Source: Manis javanica
Lineage: Eukaryota; Chordata; Mammalia; Pholidota; Manidae
NCBI RefSeq assembly: GCF_040802235.1
Contig: NC_133167.1
Span: 101,852,001-101,916,000, forward strand
Length of the DNA stretch: 64,000 bases
Reading direction: 5' to 3'
The notes beneath the pieces are model-generated. The model made no database searches. It had not been told where the DNA came from and saw only the letters and a program-made list of their open reading frames with translations. Shown here piece by piece: positions 40,295-52,649 of the stretch. Position 1 is the stretch's first letter. Each line of letters starts with the position of its first letter. A program made the translations under genes and the position numbers.

Positions 40295-40904
40295 CCCGTT
40301 GCCTGCTTCACCCCTTCATCTCCCCGCAGCCAATCAATCCCACAGTCCTCTTGTGACTCTGCTCTCTGAATAGCCCCCAAACAGATCCATTTCTTTCCAT
40401 CCCCAATCCCAGTACCTCGTTTCCTACCTTGACAATCTCTAATTGAAGTACCATGGTCACCTCTAAGGTGGACTCTCTGCCTCTACTTTCTCCCATTCTA
40501 CTCTGCCCCCACACTGTCCACCGTGATTTCCCCAAATCCAGATCTGCTCACATCAGTTCCCTGCTCATTAGCTGTCACCGGTCCCATCATCTACATGATC
40601 AATCCTGAGACCTTCTCAAACAAATCTCCAATCACTTATTTCTTCCATCCCCCTCAAAGGACCTTATCTGTTAACCTTCAGAACAATAGGTTTCACAGAA
40701 AACACCGACTTTCACAGCTCTCTAAACCTTCTCCAATTGTTCCCACTGCCCGGAATGTCTTCACATTTTCCACCTGGCAAATTCTTAGTCTTCCTTCAAA
40801 ATCCATCAAATGTTTTTTTCTTAATGTTAAATATCCCCAACTGACCTGGATGGTTAGCAGCTCCCTTCTCTGATTTCAAACCACTTTGAATGGAATTCTA
40901 ATAG
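40295..40904 (+). mobile_element. L2 LINE, sense (part 1, split by L1)
   Basis: Sense L2 body: atccagatctgctcacatcag, ttccctgctcattagctg, cactgcccggaatgtcttc, and cttagtcttccttcaaaatcc. It is interrupted by an L1 at 40919 and resumes at 41605. Confidence 0.75.
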
Positions 40905-40918
40905 CTTCTTTCATATTT

Positions 40919-41590
40919 GATTTTTATTTTTTATTGAAGTATAGGTGACATGCAATATCACATTGGTTTCAAGCATACAACACAGTTATTTCAACACTTA
41001 CACACATTATTAAATCCTCACCCTAAGTAGTACAGTTACTATCTGTCAGCACCGAAAGATGTTACAGAACCACTGGCAATATTCTCCAGGCTGCACTACC
41101 ATCCCGGAGACCACCTTCTATTATGACTGAGATTTTGTGCCCTTCTATCCCCCACCTTCTTCCCACCCGCCCACCCTAACCCCTCCCCCCTCCCCCCTTC
41201 CCCATTGTAACCACCAGCCACTTCTCAGTGTCCATGAGTCTACTGCTGTTTCGCTGATTGTTTTGCTTTGTTTTTAGATTCCGTAACAAGTGAGGTCATA
41301 CGGTATTTGTCTTTCTCTCTCTGCTTACTACACTGAGCATAATACCCTCTAGGTCCACCCATGTTGTCACAAATGGCAGGCTTTCTTCCTTTGTAGTGGC
41401 TGAATAATATTCCACTGTGTGTATGTGCCACATCTTCTTTATCCATTCACCTACTGACAGACAGTTTGGTTGCTTTCCTATCTTGGCGATTGTAAATAAT
41501 GTGGCAATAAACATAGGGGTGCATATAATTTTTTCAAATCAGGGACTTTGTTTTCTCTGGTAAGTTCCTAGAAGTGGAGTTCTTGGGCCA
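40919..41590 (-). mobile_element. L1 3' end inserted in L2, antisense, with target duplication
   Basis: Reverse-strand L1 3' end, 5'-truncated on the right: ttattgaagtataggtgac, ggtttcaagcatacaacac, the C-rich 3' UTR tract at 41160-41205, then ORF2-end blocks (gtccacccatgttgtc, tgaataatattccactgtg, gcgattgtaaataatgtgg). The 14-bp direct repeats cttctttcatattt (40905-40918) and cttctttaacattt (41591-41604) match at 12 positions. Small frames here (41240-41514, -) are ORF2 C-terminal remnants. Confidence 0.85.
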
Positions 41591-41604
41591 CTTCTTTAAC
41601 ATTT

Positions 41605-41735
41605 TAGAGTGTTTTCAGTTCTGCCATTCCTCTTCCCCAGACTGTAAGCTTCTGAAGGAAGAAACTGCGCCATTTGTCTTTGTATCTTCATCACTTAGCA
41701 CAGGACCTAGACATAATAGGAGTTCGAGAAATTCA
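41605..41735 (+). mobile_element. L2 LINE, sense (part 2, 3' end)
   Basis: Continues the L2 after the L1: cagactgtaagcttctgaagg, tttgtctttgtatcttcatc, acttagcacaggacctag, taggagttcgagaaattc. Confidence 0.8.
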
Positions 41736-41840
41736 TTTGCTAACTCAGTAGACACATGCTACTTGCCAAACCACGGGCTAGGTGCCGGGGATGAAGGAGA
41801 ATAAAAACAGATTCAATCCCTGCTCTTTGGGGACTTGAGT
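41736..41840 (-). mobile_element. L2 3' end, antisense
   Basis: agtagacacatgctacttgcc, gctaggtgccggggatgaag, and aatccctgctctttggggac are the reverse-strand L2 3' end, placed tail to tail with the sense L2 on the left. Confidence 0.65.
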
Positions 41841-44800
41841 GATAAATGGCTTCACTAAATGTCCTTCAGTCTTTTTTTCTTTTTAATGTATTTCAGCTTT
41901 GTCCAAGCTTTTCCTAAAAAAATTAAATTAGCTGATACTTGTGCCACCATCTCTTTTTTAAAACACCAGCCCAGCGAGAGACAGTGCTACTAAGGACAGA
42001 TAAGTATTGCTGTGGTGGGGGGATTCCAAAAAGCTTCATTCAGTCTTGATCTTTGCTGTACAGAGGTGTGTAGTCTGGTTGAGGAGCAAAGACCCAACAT
42101 ATGGAACACTTTAAAAACAATACAGAAACATCATTAAGTGCTAATTGTGTGGGACAGCCGGGATTTTTGCAGAAGGGGGATAATGAAGTCAGCCATATAT
42201 ATAATCAGTGCATAATTTATAATGCATGCTGTGCACACCAGCAGTGACTTTAGCACAGCAACAAAATAACTTTAGACACAGAAAACAAGCCTTTGCTCCT
42301 GATCATGGTAGAGGAATCAGATCTGTGGAAAAACTGACCTGTAAATAATGTGCTCAGAAAGTGGAAGAGGCCACTCTCATGAGGGTATGTAAAAAGCAAT
42401 AGAAAAAATACTGCCTCAAACCCAGATTTCGGGAGTCCCTTCTCACAGAGCCTAGAGTCTCCAGGGATGGAAAGAACTGGAATTTAATTAATTTGTGTTA
42501 TTTATTTATTTCAAAGCGATGAATTAGAGTTGGGGGTCGTGGGTGGGGGCGGTCATCCAGGATCCCAAAGTCCTCACTGCCTCCAAGGAGGTCTCATTGT
42601 CACGGGGAGTAAGAAAGCACCTACCATAGTCTGAGCATTTGTGTTCTTGTATAGACATATTTTCTCTTAGAACATTTCTTCCCTGGACACGCTTGTTCTC
42701 CCTGCCCCCAGCCCCTTAGAAGCCAGCAGGCCCAGTCGGTGGCTGTGACAGGAACCAGCGTGTCTCTAGGCATGTGTGTCCATACCCTCCCTCCCCAAGG
42801 GGCCAGCTTGCTTCTTCCTGGGGCTGGGGGTGGGAGGAGGGGCAGAGGAGGATTCCCGTTCCTGACGTTGTTTGCAACTAGTCCAGCCTTTTGGAAATGC
42901 TCTTAATTGGAATATCCAGGGTTTATCCCCATTCACCCGGTCCATACCAAATTCTTTGTACTCTCCCTTCATACCAAACCTCCCACCCAGGGACTCTACC
43001 CCAAGATGAACTGACCATGTGCAGCACAAGAGAACACGGGGGCCAGCTCCCTAAAGTGTCAGCTCCCTTTGTTAGGCTTTGGGCACCCAGAAACAGAAAA
43101 ATTAGATGTCATTTTATAAGCATAAAGATTCTAGCTCAATGCCTTAAAAGGCCACTGGAAAGACCTTCCCTCATCAAGAACTCTCCCTCCTGTCCACTCT
43201 GTGTGACCGTAAGCAATTCAGAGTTTATGAGAAGCTAGGGCCAAACATGCAAACACAAAACCCCTGAGCCCAGGAAGGGCATGTTCTCACAGTAACCCAG
43301 GCTCAGGTTGAACACTTACGTACTCAAAGGTTCTAGAGGGGCCAGAGAGAAGCAGCCAAGACTGAGTTCAGTCCAGCAGACTGTGAGGAGAGGAAAAAAC
43401 TTGCGGACACTGCTGACACCGATGTTCTTGGGTTTGTTTCAAGCAGCGAGGACACTCCATTTGGAGGGCTAATGACTGGTACCTGTCGAAGGGAGAAGCC
43501 TGGCAATTTTTATTCTTCCCTTAATTAAACACTTTTTTTCTTTACTTCTGATAATACGATGAATTTATGGGCATCTGGAAACATGATTTTTTCTTTTAAC
43601 ACAGTAACTAGAATCTTCTTCAATTTTTTTTTCCCAAAAAGAAAAAAAAAGACTTGCATATGAAGGAGACATGAATATTTCCCATGTGTGTTGGCCCCTG
43701 AGGGTGGAATTAGTATTCAGATTCAGCCCACGGGGATTGGCAGGTAGAGGCCTGTAGAGCTCAGCCAGCTGCAGACACGTGAGTCTTAGCCACTCAGCCA
43801 AGCCACCAACTTCCCCCGTGTGAAATGCGGCTGGGGCTGAACAAGCAGAGCCCTGAAATCCAACATTCAGGCTGAGCTGGAATTTCATAAGCAAATGCCG
43901 ACTGAAACATCTCCTCTGATAGAAAGGTCAACAGATACTTTTTCACTTTGCAAAATGAGCAGCATAGACATACCTGGAGTGTCCAAGCTGGAAGGGCTTA
44001 CACAGGTCACCCCGTGTTGGTCCCGTGGTCGGCAGACGAAAGAAGCGGGACTCACCACAGCACCGGGACCTGCCTGTGTCTGGATGGCTCTGAGGGCGTC
44101 CATCGCTGAACTGCGTCCCCGGGCTCCAGCTCTACATCTGGGATCATGCACAGATTCAACAGTCTGCAGAAGAGCTGCCCAACTGGTGGTGGGAGGGGGA
44201 GGAATGTGTAAAATTTGCACATGAAATAACAGGAAGCATAAATATATAAGACTTCGTTTTCCTGGCCCTTTTAAGCTGTCATTTTGCAAAAAAATCAGTT
44301 GTGTATAAGTAGATAGTACCTGCCACTCCTGACCTCTAGCCCTTGGTTCACTTCCCGTGAGGACAATGGTGACACTGGTTGCCTGTATATCCTTTTAGAC
44401 AAATGTCAACAGTGATCGTTTGAAAGTATTAAAAATGTGTTTTTGTCACTTTTCCCTTGTGATCGGAAACCCCTGTACGGACACTCTGACCTCATAATAT
44501 GTAGCTGTCTTCCAGGTAATTTCTCATGAAGGTTAAATACCGACAACCTCGAGGACGTGGAAGTTGGTGGGGAAAATAGATTGCTGCATTGTCTGACACC
44601 CATATTTTCCTTCCATAGTTAGTCTTCACATTTTCCTAAGTTTCTGTGTTCACAAACAGACGAACACAGAGAAGGAACAGCTTACACCATGGCTGTTCGG
44701 AATTTGTGGCTTTCAATGACCCACTGCCAAGATTTAGTGGAATCAACAGAAAGCCAGTGCTTTATTTCTGAGAGATGAAAGTTCACAACCTCACCTTTTC

Positions 44801-45474
44801 AGATAATTCTTTATTCTCTGTGATCTGAAATCAAGGTCCACAAAGAATTAAAGGCAGAAAGCAAGGGCAAAACCTGTTGCATCTCTTTGTAAAATGTCTC
44901 TAATATCTGTGCACCTGAGCAAGCCCTTCCTACCCACCCCCAACCCATTGTTTCAGGTCAAGCCCTCTTTCTTCACGGGGACAATTAAACCCGACACGCT
45001 TTGTTAAGCCTGCCTTACCTGGTCACTCAGGCTGAATCTCAGTGGGCGAGCAAGAGAGGGTCGCAAAACACAGTGAGGTAACAAACACCACTCTCCGTGA
45101 TGAGTTTAGATTTCATTGTATGGATACTGACAATGAGATGCCATTGCAAGACATGAAACAGAGGGTTTACATACACGTACATGCACATGCATGCATAAAA
45201 CGTACACACAAATCATTCCAGCTGCCATGTGAAGAAGGGGTAGCAGGGGGGCAACAGGCTTTGCAGTGGTTGAGCTGAGAGACGATGCCACCGGGCTGTG
45301 ATAGTAGTGGGATGCAGAGACCTAGATGAGTTCAGGGCACGGCTTGGCAGCAAAGGACACAGGACTTGCTGTTGGACTGCACATAGGCAGGAGTGAAGCA
45401 AAGAGAGATTAAATTCCTAGGTATTTGGCCTCTGCTACTGGAAGGGTGCAGTTCTGCCCTGAAGTGGGATAGGA
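41841..45474. other. Intergenic stretch, nothing recognised
   Basis: The largest block in the window without a named element (3.6 kb). Frames at 42891-43238 (+), 43565-43894 (-), 43885-44289 (-) and 43895-44224 (+) reach 109-134 codons, but overlapping frames on both strands and the lack of any domain argue against genes. It could hold conserved regulatory DNA that cannot be judged from one sequence. Confidence 0.4.
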
Positions 45475-45845
45475 TGTGGGAGGAAACAGAACTGGGAGAG
45501 GTGCAGGGGTAGTCAAGAGTGAGAGCTCTGGCCATCCAGTCCGCAGATGCCTCCTAGGCGTGCTGACGTGCACCCTACCTCCTGGGCGGCTTCTCTGTCC
45601 CTTTATGGTTCTTCCTCCACCTCTTCGCACCGGAGGTCCCCACGCTCCTTCCTCGGACCTGTTCTCCACCCGCATTTCCTCTGTCAGTGACTTCCTTTAG
45701 CCTCATGGTTCTGTGGGCTGCCTATATGCTGATGTCACCCAGATTTTAATCTCCAGGCCAGAACTCGACCCTGACATCCAGGCCTGTTTATCCACCTCTG
45801 CCTCACAGGCAACTCAATCTTCCCTCCCCAACTAGAGTTACCAGA
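45475..45845 (+). mobile_element. L2 LINE fragment, sense
   Basis: Best-matching part is tgctgatgtcacccagatttta, tctccaggccagaactcgac, catccaggcctgtttatcc, ggcaactcaatct, which follows the L2 body. The 5' limit is uncertain. Confidence 0.6.
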
Positions 45846-45929
45846 GGAAGTAAAGGACACCCAGTTAAATTAGAAGGGATGGTGTGTTTAAAGACCAAAG
45901 ACACTGGACTAGATTAACAAAAGGTTCAC

Positions 45930-48000
45930 GACATTCATTCCAAGGACACTTAATAAGGACATGTAGTGCATCGGCACTATTATGGGCAACTGAAAATACG
46001 AGTATGAAGAACACAGTTCCTGCTCCCAAGGGGCTTACATTTTAGTGGGAGGAGGCAGCCTAACAACCAAATGCTATGAAGAAAAATTAAAGATAAAGGG
46101 GGAGGTAACATGGCATTGGAACATTCTCCCTTTTCATTAGTATTTTCCTTTCTATTTGAACTGTCTTTATACATTATTGTCCACAAATGCAAGACTTGTT
46201 TGCATTAATATCACATTAGCAGGACTAACGAAAAATTCTCTAAAAAGGTTAAGGTCATATACCCATCTTTTAGTTAAGAGTTTCATAGATTATGGTCTTC
46301 CTCCTAACGTAGGCAGAGTTGGGTAAGAGTTTTCATGGATCAGAGGAAGAGAGGCCATTCTAGAACATAAAATAGCCATTTGTGGAGTAGCTACATGATA
46401 GAGGGAGCAAGGGTAATGGAAACCAGAGAGGACACCATTGAGGCAGAAGGAGGAGGAAGTGCAAAGGCCCTGTGGGTGGAGAGCGATTGATGTGCTCACA
46501 GCAGAGCAAGGTGGCCAATGTGGATGGAAGAGAGTAAGCAAAAGGAAAGTGCTAGTAGATGTCAGAACTCGGAGCCAGATTACATGGCAGCTTTTAGGCC
46601 ATCATAAGGACTTTGCATTTTACTGTAAGATGGGAAGCCATTCAAGGACAGAGAGGAGAGACTGATTTGCTGAACCTCTTACCTGCTTTGTAGAAAATAA
46701 GCCTAAGGGTAAAGGTGGAAACAGGAAGATTGGTAAGGGAGTTACTACAGTAGTTCTGGCAGGAGTGACTGACAACAGTCGGGAAGAGGCAAAGAGCAGT
46801 GGAGCGGTCAGCTGCTGAAGAGATTTTGAAGGTCAAAGCGACGGAATTTGCAGACAAGTTTGTGTTGAAGTACAAGAGAAAAAAGGAGCCGAAGGTGAGT
46901 ACAAGATTTTTGACCTGAGCAACTAAAAGATGGAATTGCCCTTTACTGTGAAGAGAAAGACTAGACAAGAGTAGGTACGTGGCTGGAAGGGCGTGTAAAG
47001 CAGGAGCTAACACGGTAAGTTTGAGATGTCGGTCAAACAAACAGGGAAATGTGGAGAGGGCAGCTGATGCACGGTTTGGCGAGGAGGACTGGGTTGCTGG
47101 TATGCATCTGGGAGTCATTAAAGTATAAAGGGTGTTCAAAGCCACCCAACAGGATGAGATACCGGAGGGAGTGCGGGAGGAAAGGACTCCTGAAGCCTCA
47201 GCCCAGGACGCTCCAGTGTGGGGAGGACAGGAAGAAGGAGCCTATTCAGCAGAGCGGGATGTGAAGGAACAATCTGTGAGGCTGGGGGAGATTCTACAGC
47301 AAGTATATATACTTGGCCCCCTGGAGGCCAAGGGAGAAAAAAAGCATTTCAGGAAAGAGAACATTTGTGTCAAATGCTGGCAGGAAAAGATGATGACCAA
47401 GAACTGACCATTGAATCTGATAATGGGGGTGCAGTTTCACTGAAATGCTGAAGACAAAGCCATTCTGAAAATCTGAAAAGAATGGACTGAGAGACCAGAG
47501 CAGGCAGCCCTTTCGAGGAGTTTCTCCACAATGGTGAACAAAGAAACCAGGACCTTAGTTTTCAGGGATGTGGGCTGTCTGTGGTCAGTTTTTACAATTG
47601 GAAATACAACAGCACATGCCACTAGGAAAGTGTGATGCCAGGGGAAGCATGGACAGTTGGGAGGAGGGAATGCTCGTAGGAACCAAGCTCCCATGCATGG
47701 GAGGGGGGTCAGCCTCAGCCTCAGCCTCAGCGCAGACCGGCATCCATGGCGAGGACAGGGAGGCAGCAGGCTGGGCGCACTGGTAGAAACAGCAGGTGGA
47801 GATTCTGGTTAACTTTTGTTCTCAGTGAAACAAGAAGTTCATCAACTGGTGAACATGGAGGGAGAGGGCTGCTGCCGGTTGGAAGAAAGAAGAGAAAGTA
47901 GACTACGGGGTCTCAGAGAGGGGAAGAGTGAGCGGAGAAAGATTGCCAGGCAGCCTTGAGGGCCTGCGGGAGCTCTGTCACATGAATTGAAGCCGTGAGC
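45930..48000 (-). mobile_element. Long L2 LINE copy, antisense (about 2 kb)
   Basis: Reverse-strand L2 from its 3' end at the left: cacttaataaggacatgtag, gttcctgctcccaaggggcttac. Then ggaggaagtgcaaaggcccTG, ggccatcataaggactttgc, gatgggaagccattcaagg, attggtaagggagttac, gacctgagcaac, ggggtgcagttt and the reverse-transcriptase region near 47.5 kb. There one frame still reads FTIVEKLLERA on the minus strand. 46120-46280 may be an interruption. Frames of 167 codons (46642-47145) and 85 codons (47437-47694) are relics of this LINE. Confidence 0.7.
47707..47731. repeat. (CAGCCT)n hexamer repeat
   Basis: Four near-perfect copies of a cagcct unit within the GC-richer end of the L2. Confidence 0.85.
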
Positions 48001-50579
48001 AGTCGGCACTGTTGTGCATGAATCTGGCTTCTTTCTAGCAGCAGAGCTGAAGAAGCCAAGTGCGCTGAGTGACATTTCAACAGAAGCAAGGGGGCTGAGG
48101 ATGCGTGCAAGCCAGGGCTTAGCAGGCAGGGCTGCAGAATGAGGGTCAGTGAAGAGGGAAAGCCAGCCTGGGATGGCCACGGGGGTTAGGGTGGGTGAAA
48201 TATTTCCACGGTCCTGTCCCTGCGGAGTCTCCAAGAGGGGACCATAACATGCAAAGTTGCCCAGGTTTTTTGGGCAGCCCAGAAGTCCAGGACCCATGAA
48301 ACACTCTGGGTAGGTAACTGGTTTGGAGCGTAATTTCGCCTCAGTGACAGAAGTCACCTGGTCACCACAAGAATGCTCTTCAAGCTCCACATCGTAGGCT
48401 TCTCCAGATTATTTTTCCAATCTACTTAAATTATTGTTGAATTGTCAGATTATTGTCCGAAGTCAGGATGAGGCATGTCTAAAATGGGAAGAGACGCTAA
48501 GGAAACAAATGACAGTTTACAGCCAGGGATTATTTACAAATGATTATGGACAGTGATACTGTCTCTCATAGTATCAGATCTGCATTCTCACCCACTCGGA
48601 TGGATAGACAGACCTCAGTGCACAAGAAGTAAAACAAAGATTCAAGTATCTGGTAAACAAAACAAAACCCAGCAAATGATCGACCTTAATCCTGCATGTA
48701 AAGTAGCATAGAAATCTTCCTTTAGCTACTATTTTGCACCTCTCTGGACTCAAACCTTTTGTCATCAAACTTGAGTAATTTTTTTAATCACTATTTTGCT
48801 ACAGCTTATAATCACTTTTCTTAATCTGTGAAAATTTGCTTTTTTCATATAATGAGAAATGTTGGTTTACAACCAAAAAAAACAAAACAAAACAAGCTCT
48901 AAGGATAATAGGAGAAAATTTCTGACATGTGGGGTATGCTATCACATTTCTGAGGCACAAAACTGCAGTAACAGTCAGCCCTAAAGGCTTGGAACTGCTA
49001 GATGGTACCATTTTACAACCTTGGTAAGTATATAATGGCAAGTTGTTCTCTGGGTTTCCAAATCATCACTTCCCACTGAAGGCACGATCCATGTGACTCA
49101 TCTAGAACCTGAACCTGGGAGAGAAAACCACCCAGTTGGACTAACACCTTTGTGTCTCCATGGAAAGTTTCCAACATTAGCATACTGTATTAATAAACTA
49201 AGGGCTCTGGTCAATGTAATTACACTTTGCTGTTCAAAGCAAGTGTATTGCACAGTCAAGAACAGAGGGGAAAAATCCACGTATTTAAAAAACCAAAACC
49301 ATACATTGATGCTCAAACTAGATCCTCTCTTAGAATCTATTTATTTTTTAGCTAGACACAAATATCGTCTGCATTTAATCTATATTGAAAAGAGAAGTCT
49401 AAGTAAATTAAGATGAATTTTAATGCAATAAGGACTTAAATAGAAAGAAAATAACTTTGACCAAGTGCTTTTCCAACACACAAACTAAAAGAGGGAATAC
49501 AAGCTACCAGGCAGACAGTTTAGAAGAACAAAAATTAAAAGCAGCCAGATTTATTTTTAAAAGTCTGAGGCAAGTGGAGAGGTACTAGCCCTCCACCTGG
49601 GGCAAGATGGAAGGATATTGCTGCACAAAAACACATACTGAACCAAAGGATAAAGACACCCAATCTTCATTTCTGTCCTACCGTATGCTGCAAAGGACTG
49701 AAGGACACAGTTAAGGAGGCAGGACGATTTCCAGCCACTACAATATAAATGTGAAAGACTGCTTGAGTGTTTATAGGTACACAGCTCCCCACCATCCCAA
49801 AATACACTGCTAGGGCAAAAGTCTCATTCCTTCAGTGTTAATGACATGCACGCACGTGTTGATGGTACCCAATTCTTAAGGAAACTTGAATTTTTTAAAT
49901 AATGGAGAGTGCTAAATCAAGAATCCACTCTCAAGTGGGTAATTGAGGAAGTTATCTAGAAAATGCATAGGGTTTTTCCAGGGCTGGAATGCTAAGGCCA
50001 AGAGTGCCCGGACAAGGCTGCCAAGAAAATCCTTCTGAACTCCCGAAGAATGGCACTGAAGGGGCTGTGTTCTGTACCCTGAGATCAGAAAGCAGGCAAG
50101 ACTAGAAACTCCTGTGGAGTCAGGATAATACCTGTTACTCTAATATTAATACAGATAATGCCGATCAATACCATTAGGGGGGTGTGACAGAAACCTTCAA
50201 TAAGAGGCCCATTCCATCTACATGTAGCTGGATAAATGCCTTTAAATTAAGACACGTCAATGTTTGTTTCATATTGATAGTTCAAGAAACCCGCAGAGGT
50301 TAACCTTCCGTTGCTTACAGCCTCTCCGAGTAGGATGGTGAGGTAGTGCTCAAACTCTCTTTAAATCCTGTTGATTACCCTTATCTAATATTACTTACTA
50401 ATCCCACCTTTAATACAGAGAGGGTGATTCTGGCTTGATTATTCCCAATACTGCATGGCTGGAAATTTAATAACACTGCTTTGTCCTCATTATATTTAAG
50501 GGCAATATATTCACAGAAAGTGATTCTAATTTGCCATTTGTCAAAGTGATAGGCTTCCTTTTAAAAATAAATTGACATC
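48001..50579. other. Intergenic stretch, nothing recognised
   Basis: No exon or named repeat seen. The 182-codon frame at 47842-48390 (-) has no recognisable domain and continues from L2-derived sequence. Confidence 0.4.
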
Positions 50580-50590
50580 AAAAAGTGAGT

Positions 50591-51389
50591 CACAAACAAC
50601 AACAAATGTTAGCGAGGTTGTGGAGAAAGGGGAACCCTCCTACACTGCTGGTGGGAATGTAAATTAGTTTAACCATTGTGGAAAGCAGTATGGAGGTTCC
50701 TCAAAAAACTCAAAATAGAAATACCATTTGACCCAGGAATTCTACTTCTAGGAATTTACCCTAAGAATGCAGCACTCCAGTTTGAAAAAGACAGATGCAC
50801 CCCTATGTTTATCACTGCACTATTTACAATAGCCAAGATATGGAAGCAACCTAAATGTCCATCAGCAGATGAATGGATAAAGAAGAGGTGGTACATATAC
50901 ACAATGGAATATTACGCAGCCATAAGAAAAAAACAGATCCTACCATTTGCAACAATATGGATGGAGCTAGAGGGCATTATGCTCAGTGAAATAAGCCAGG
51001 TGGAGAAAGACAAGTGCCAAATGATTTCACTCATATGTGGAGTATAAGAACAAAGGAAAACTGAAGGAACAAAACAGCAGCAGAGTCACAGAACCCAAGA
51101 ATGGACTAACAGTTACCAAAGGGAAAGGGACTGGGGAGGATGGGAGGGAAGGGAGGGATAAGGGCGGGGAAAAAGAAAGGGGGCATTACGATTAGCATGT
51201 ATAGTGGGGTGGGGGCATCAGGAGGGCTGTGCAACACAGAGAAGACAAGCAGTAATTTTACAGCATCTTACTATGCTGATGGACAGTGACTGTGAAGGGG
51301 TATGTGGGGGGGGAATTGGTGAAGGGGGGAGCCTAGTAAACATAATGTTCTTCATGGAATTGTAGATTAATGATACCAAAATTTTTTTT
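50591..51389 (+). mobile_element. Youngest L1 3' end in window, sense, with 11-bp target duplication
   Basis: 5'-truncated L1 of about 800 bp. It has the ORF2 C-terminus, a G-rich polypurine 3' UTR (51120-51330), the end block tgtagattaatgataccaaa and a short T/A tail. The direct repeat aaaaagtgagt lies at 50580-50590 and 51390-51400. One frame of 123 codons is still intact, so this copy is less decayed than the other L1s here. Confidence 0.9.
50676..51047 (+). pseudogene. L1 ORF2 C-terminal remnant
   Basis: Open frame whose 123 residues correspond to the last part of L1 ORF2p, beyond the reverse-transcriptase domain. Landmarks are the IPFDPGILLLGIYPKN, KQPKCPSADEWIKKRW and YTMEYYAAIRK segments. 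Without endonuclease and reverse transcriptase it is non-functional. The start methionine is incidental, and the frame is not a cellular gene. Confidence 0.9.
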
Positions 51390-51400
51390 AAAAAGTGAGT

Positions 51401-52389
51401 ACCTTTAAGAAGAGTATGAATAAATCATTTGAAATTTGAAATTAGAATGGTTTGCAGAAAGGCAAAATTCCATCAACATCACTCTAGTGTCTGAAGTTTA
51501 GAAAACCCTGCTTTAAAGTCTAGTTGCCACATACTTGAACTAAAAGCTGTTATTTCATAAACTACCCTGTTAGTAACTTGTGACGGAACTCTTTCCTATG
51601 ACTAATGTTAAGCACATCTTCAGGATAACCTTTTCTTAAATCACTGGTTTTACAACCAAACGGCAAGGCCAAGACCTGACGGCAATCCCAGATGTCCTCA
51701 TCCTGGAGTCCTGGTCCAGAGTGCTCCCCTCACACTGAGGACAAGATACAGGGATGCTGCTTCTCCAATTGATCTGTAGAGCTTAGGCCACAGAGTAAAG
51801 GGAACTCCAAGTTAACTTATACTTTACTTAAAATAGATTTTCAGTGCCATCAAACCATAAAGACTTGATTCACGAGGGACTGAAGAGCAGTCTAGCTTAT
51901 TTACACCACTTGCTCCTTGAAAACAGGCTCCCCTCTGCTTCAGAGCTGGGGCGCAAGGGCAGATGCCTCAGAGGAAGCCACGGACCAGCTGTATGAAAAG
52001 GACAAAGGAGCTGCTATCTTTCTAGCTTACTGGAGAGACTTTTTTGGAATTTTAAGCTATTGTACATACACATCTCTTTTTTCATGCCTGCATTCAGGCA
52101 ACAGAAAGAGTGATCAGTTCATCTGAAGCTATGACCAGACGCCAGCCGACCCACAGTTCTGATGGGCATTCCTGGTCCCATTCCGGTGTGGTCACCCTCC
52201 CAGTCTCCTTGGGAGAGTTCACACCAACTCTCACTCACTCCTACAGATTCCAACATCCCTCCCCGTCCCGGCCTTCCCCAGGGAAAGTGGAAGCTATTAG
52301 AAGAGCATGATCTCATTTTCCAAGTACCAAACCTAGCAAGCTATCTGCTTTGACACTCATTCACTCCAGAATCCAAGCATCACTAGGTT
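51401..52389. other. Intergenic stretch, nothing recognised
   Basis: No exon or named repeat seen. Confidence 0.4.
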
Positions 52390-52490
52390 ACGGATTTCTG
52401 TCTTGCTCTGGTCACAGCTCTACCCTCAGAACCTACAACAGTGCCTTGCAATAGCTGTGTGATTAACTCTTTGAGCAAAGGAGTAAAAAC
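52390..52490 (+). mobile_element. L2 3' end fragment, sense
   Basis: ctctaccctcagaacctacaac, agtgccttgcaatagctg, tgattaactctttgagc resemble the L2 3' terminus. Confidence 0.5.
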
Positions 52491-52649
52491 AGGCCTTCCC
52501 TTTGTAGGAGCTGGAAGTGCCCCTGTCCCACTTTGAGACCCACCCCTTATGGTCCTGGTTCCCTTGTTTCCTGCCAATTCAGATTTGCTCCTGCAATTCA
52601 TTTGGGATTCAGTGGAATAGCAATTCAATGGAATAGTCTAATCAGCATA

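Noticed and set aside
43885-44289. 134-codon frame on - strand with a 109-codon frame on + strand
   Set aside because: Mutual shadows over the same bases with no domain, splice context or codon bias that would prefer either one.
46642-47145. 167-codon open frame on the - strand
   Set aside because: Falls inside the long antisense L2 copy and is best read as decayed LINE sequence, not a host gene.
47842-48390. 182-codon open frame on the - strand
   Set aside because: No recognisable domain. It is continuous with L2-derived sequence and Ser/Pro/Leu-rich in the way of random GC-rich frames.
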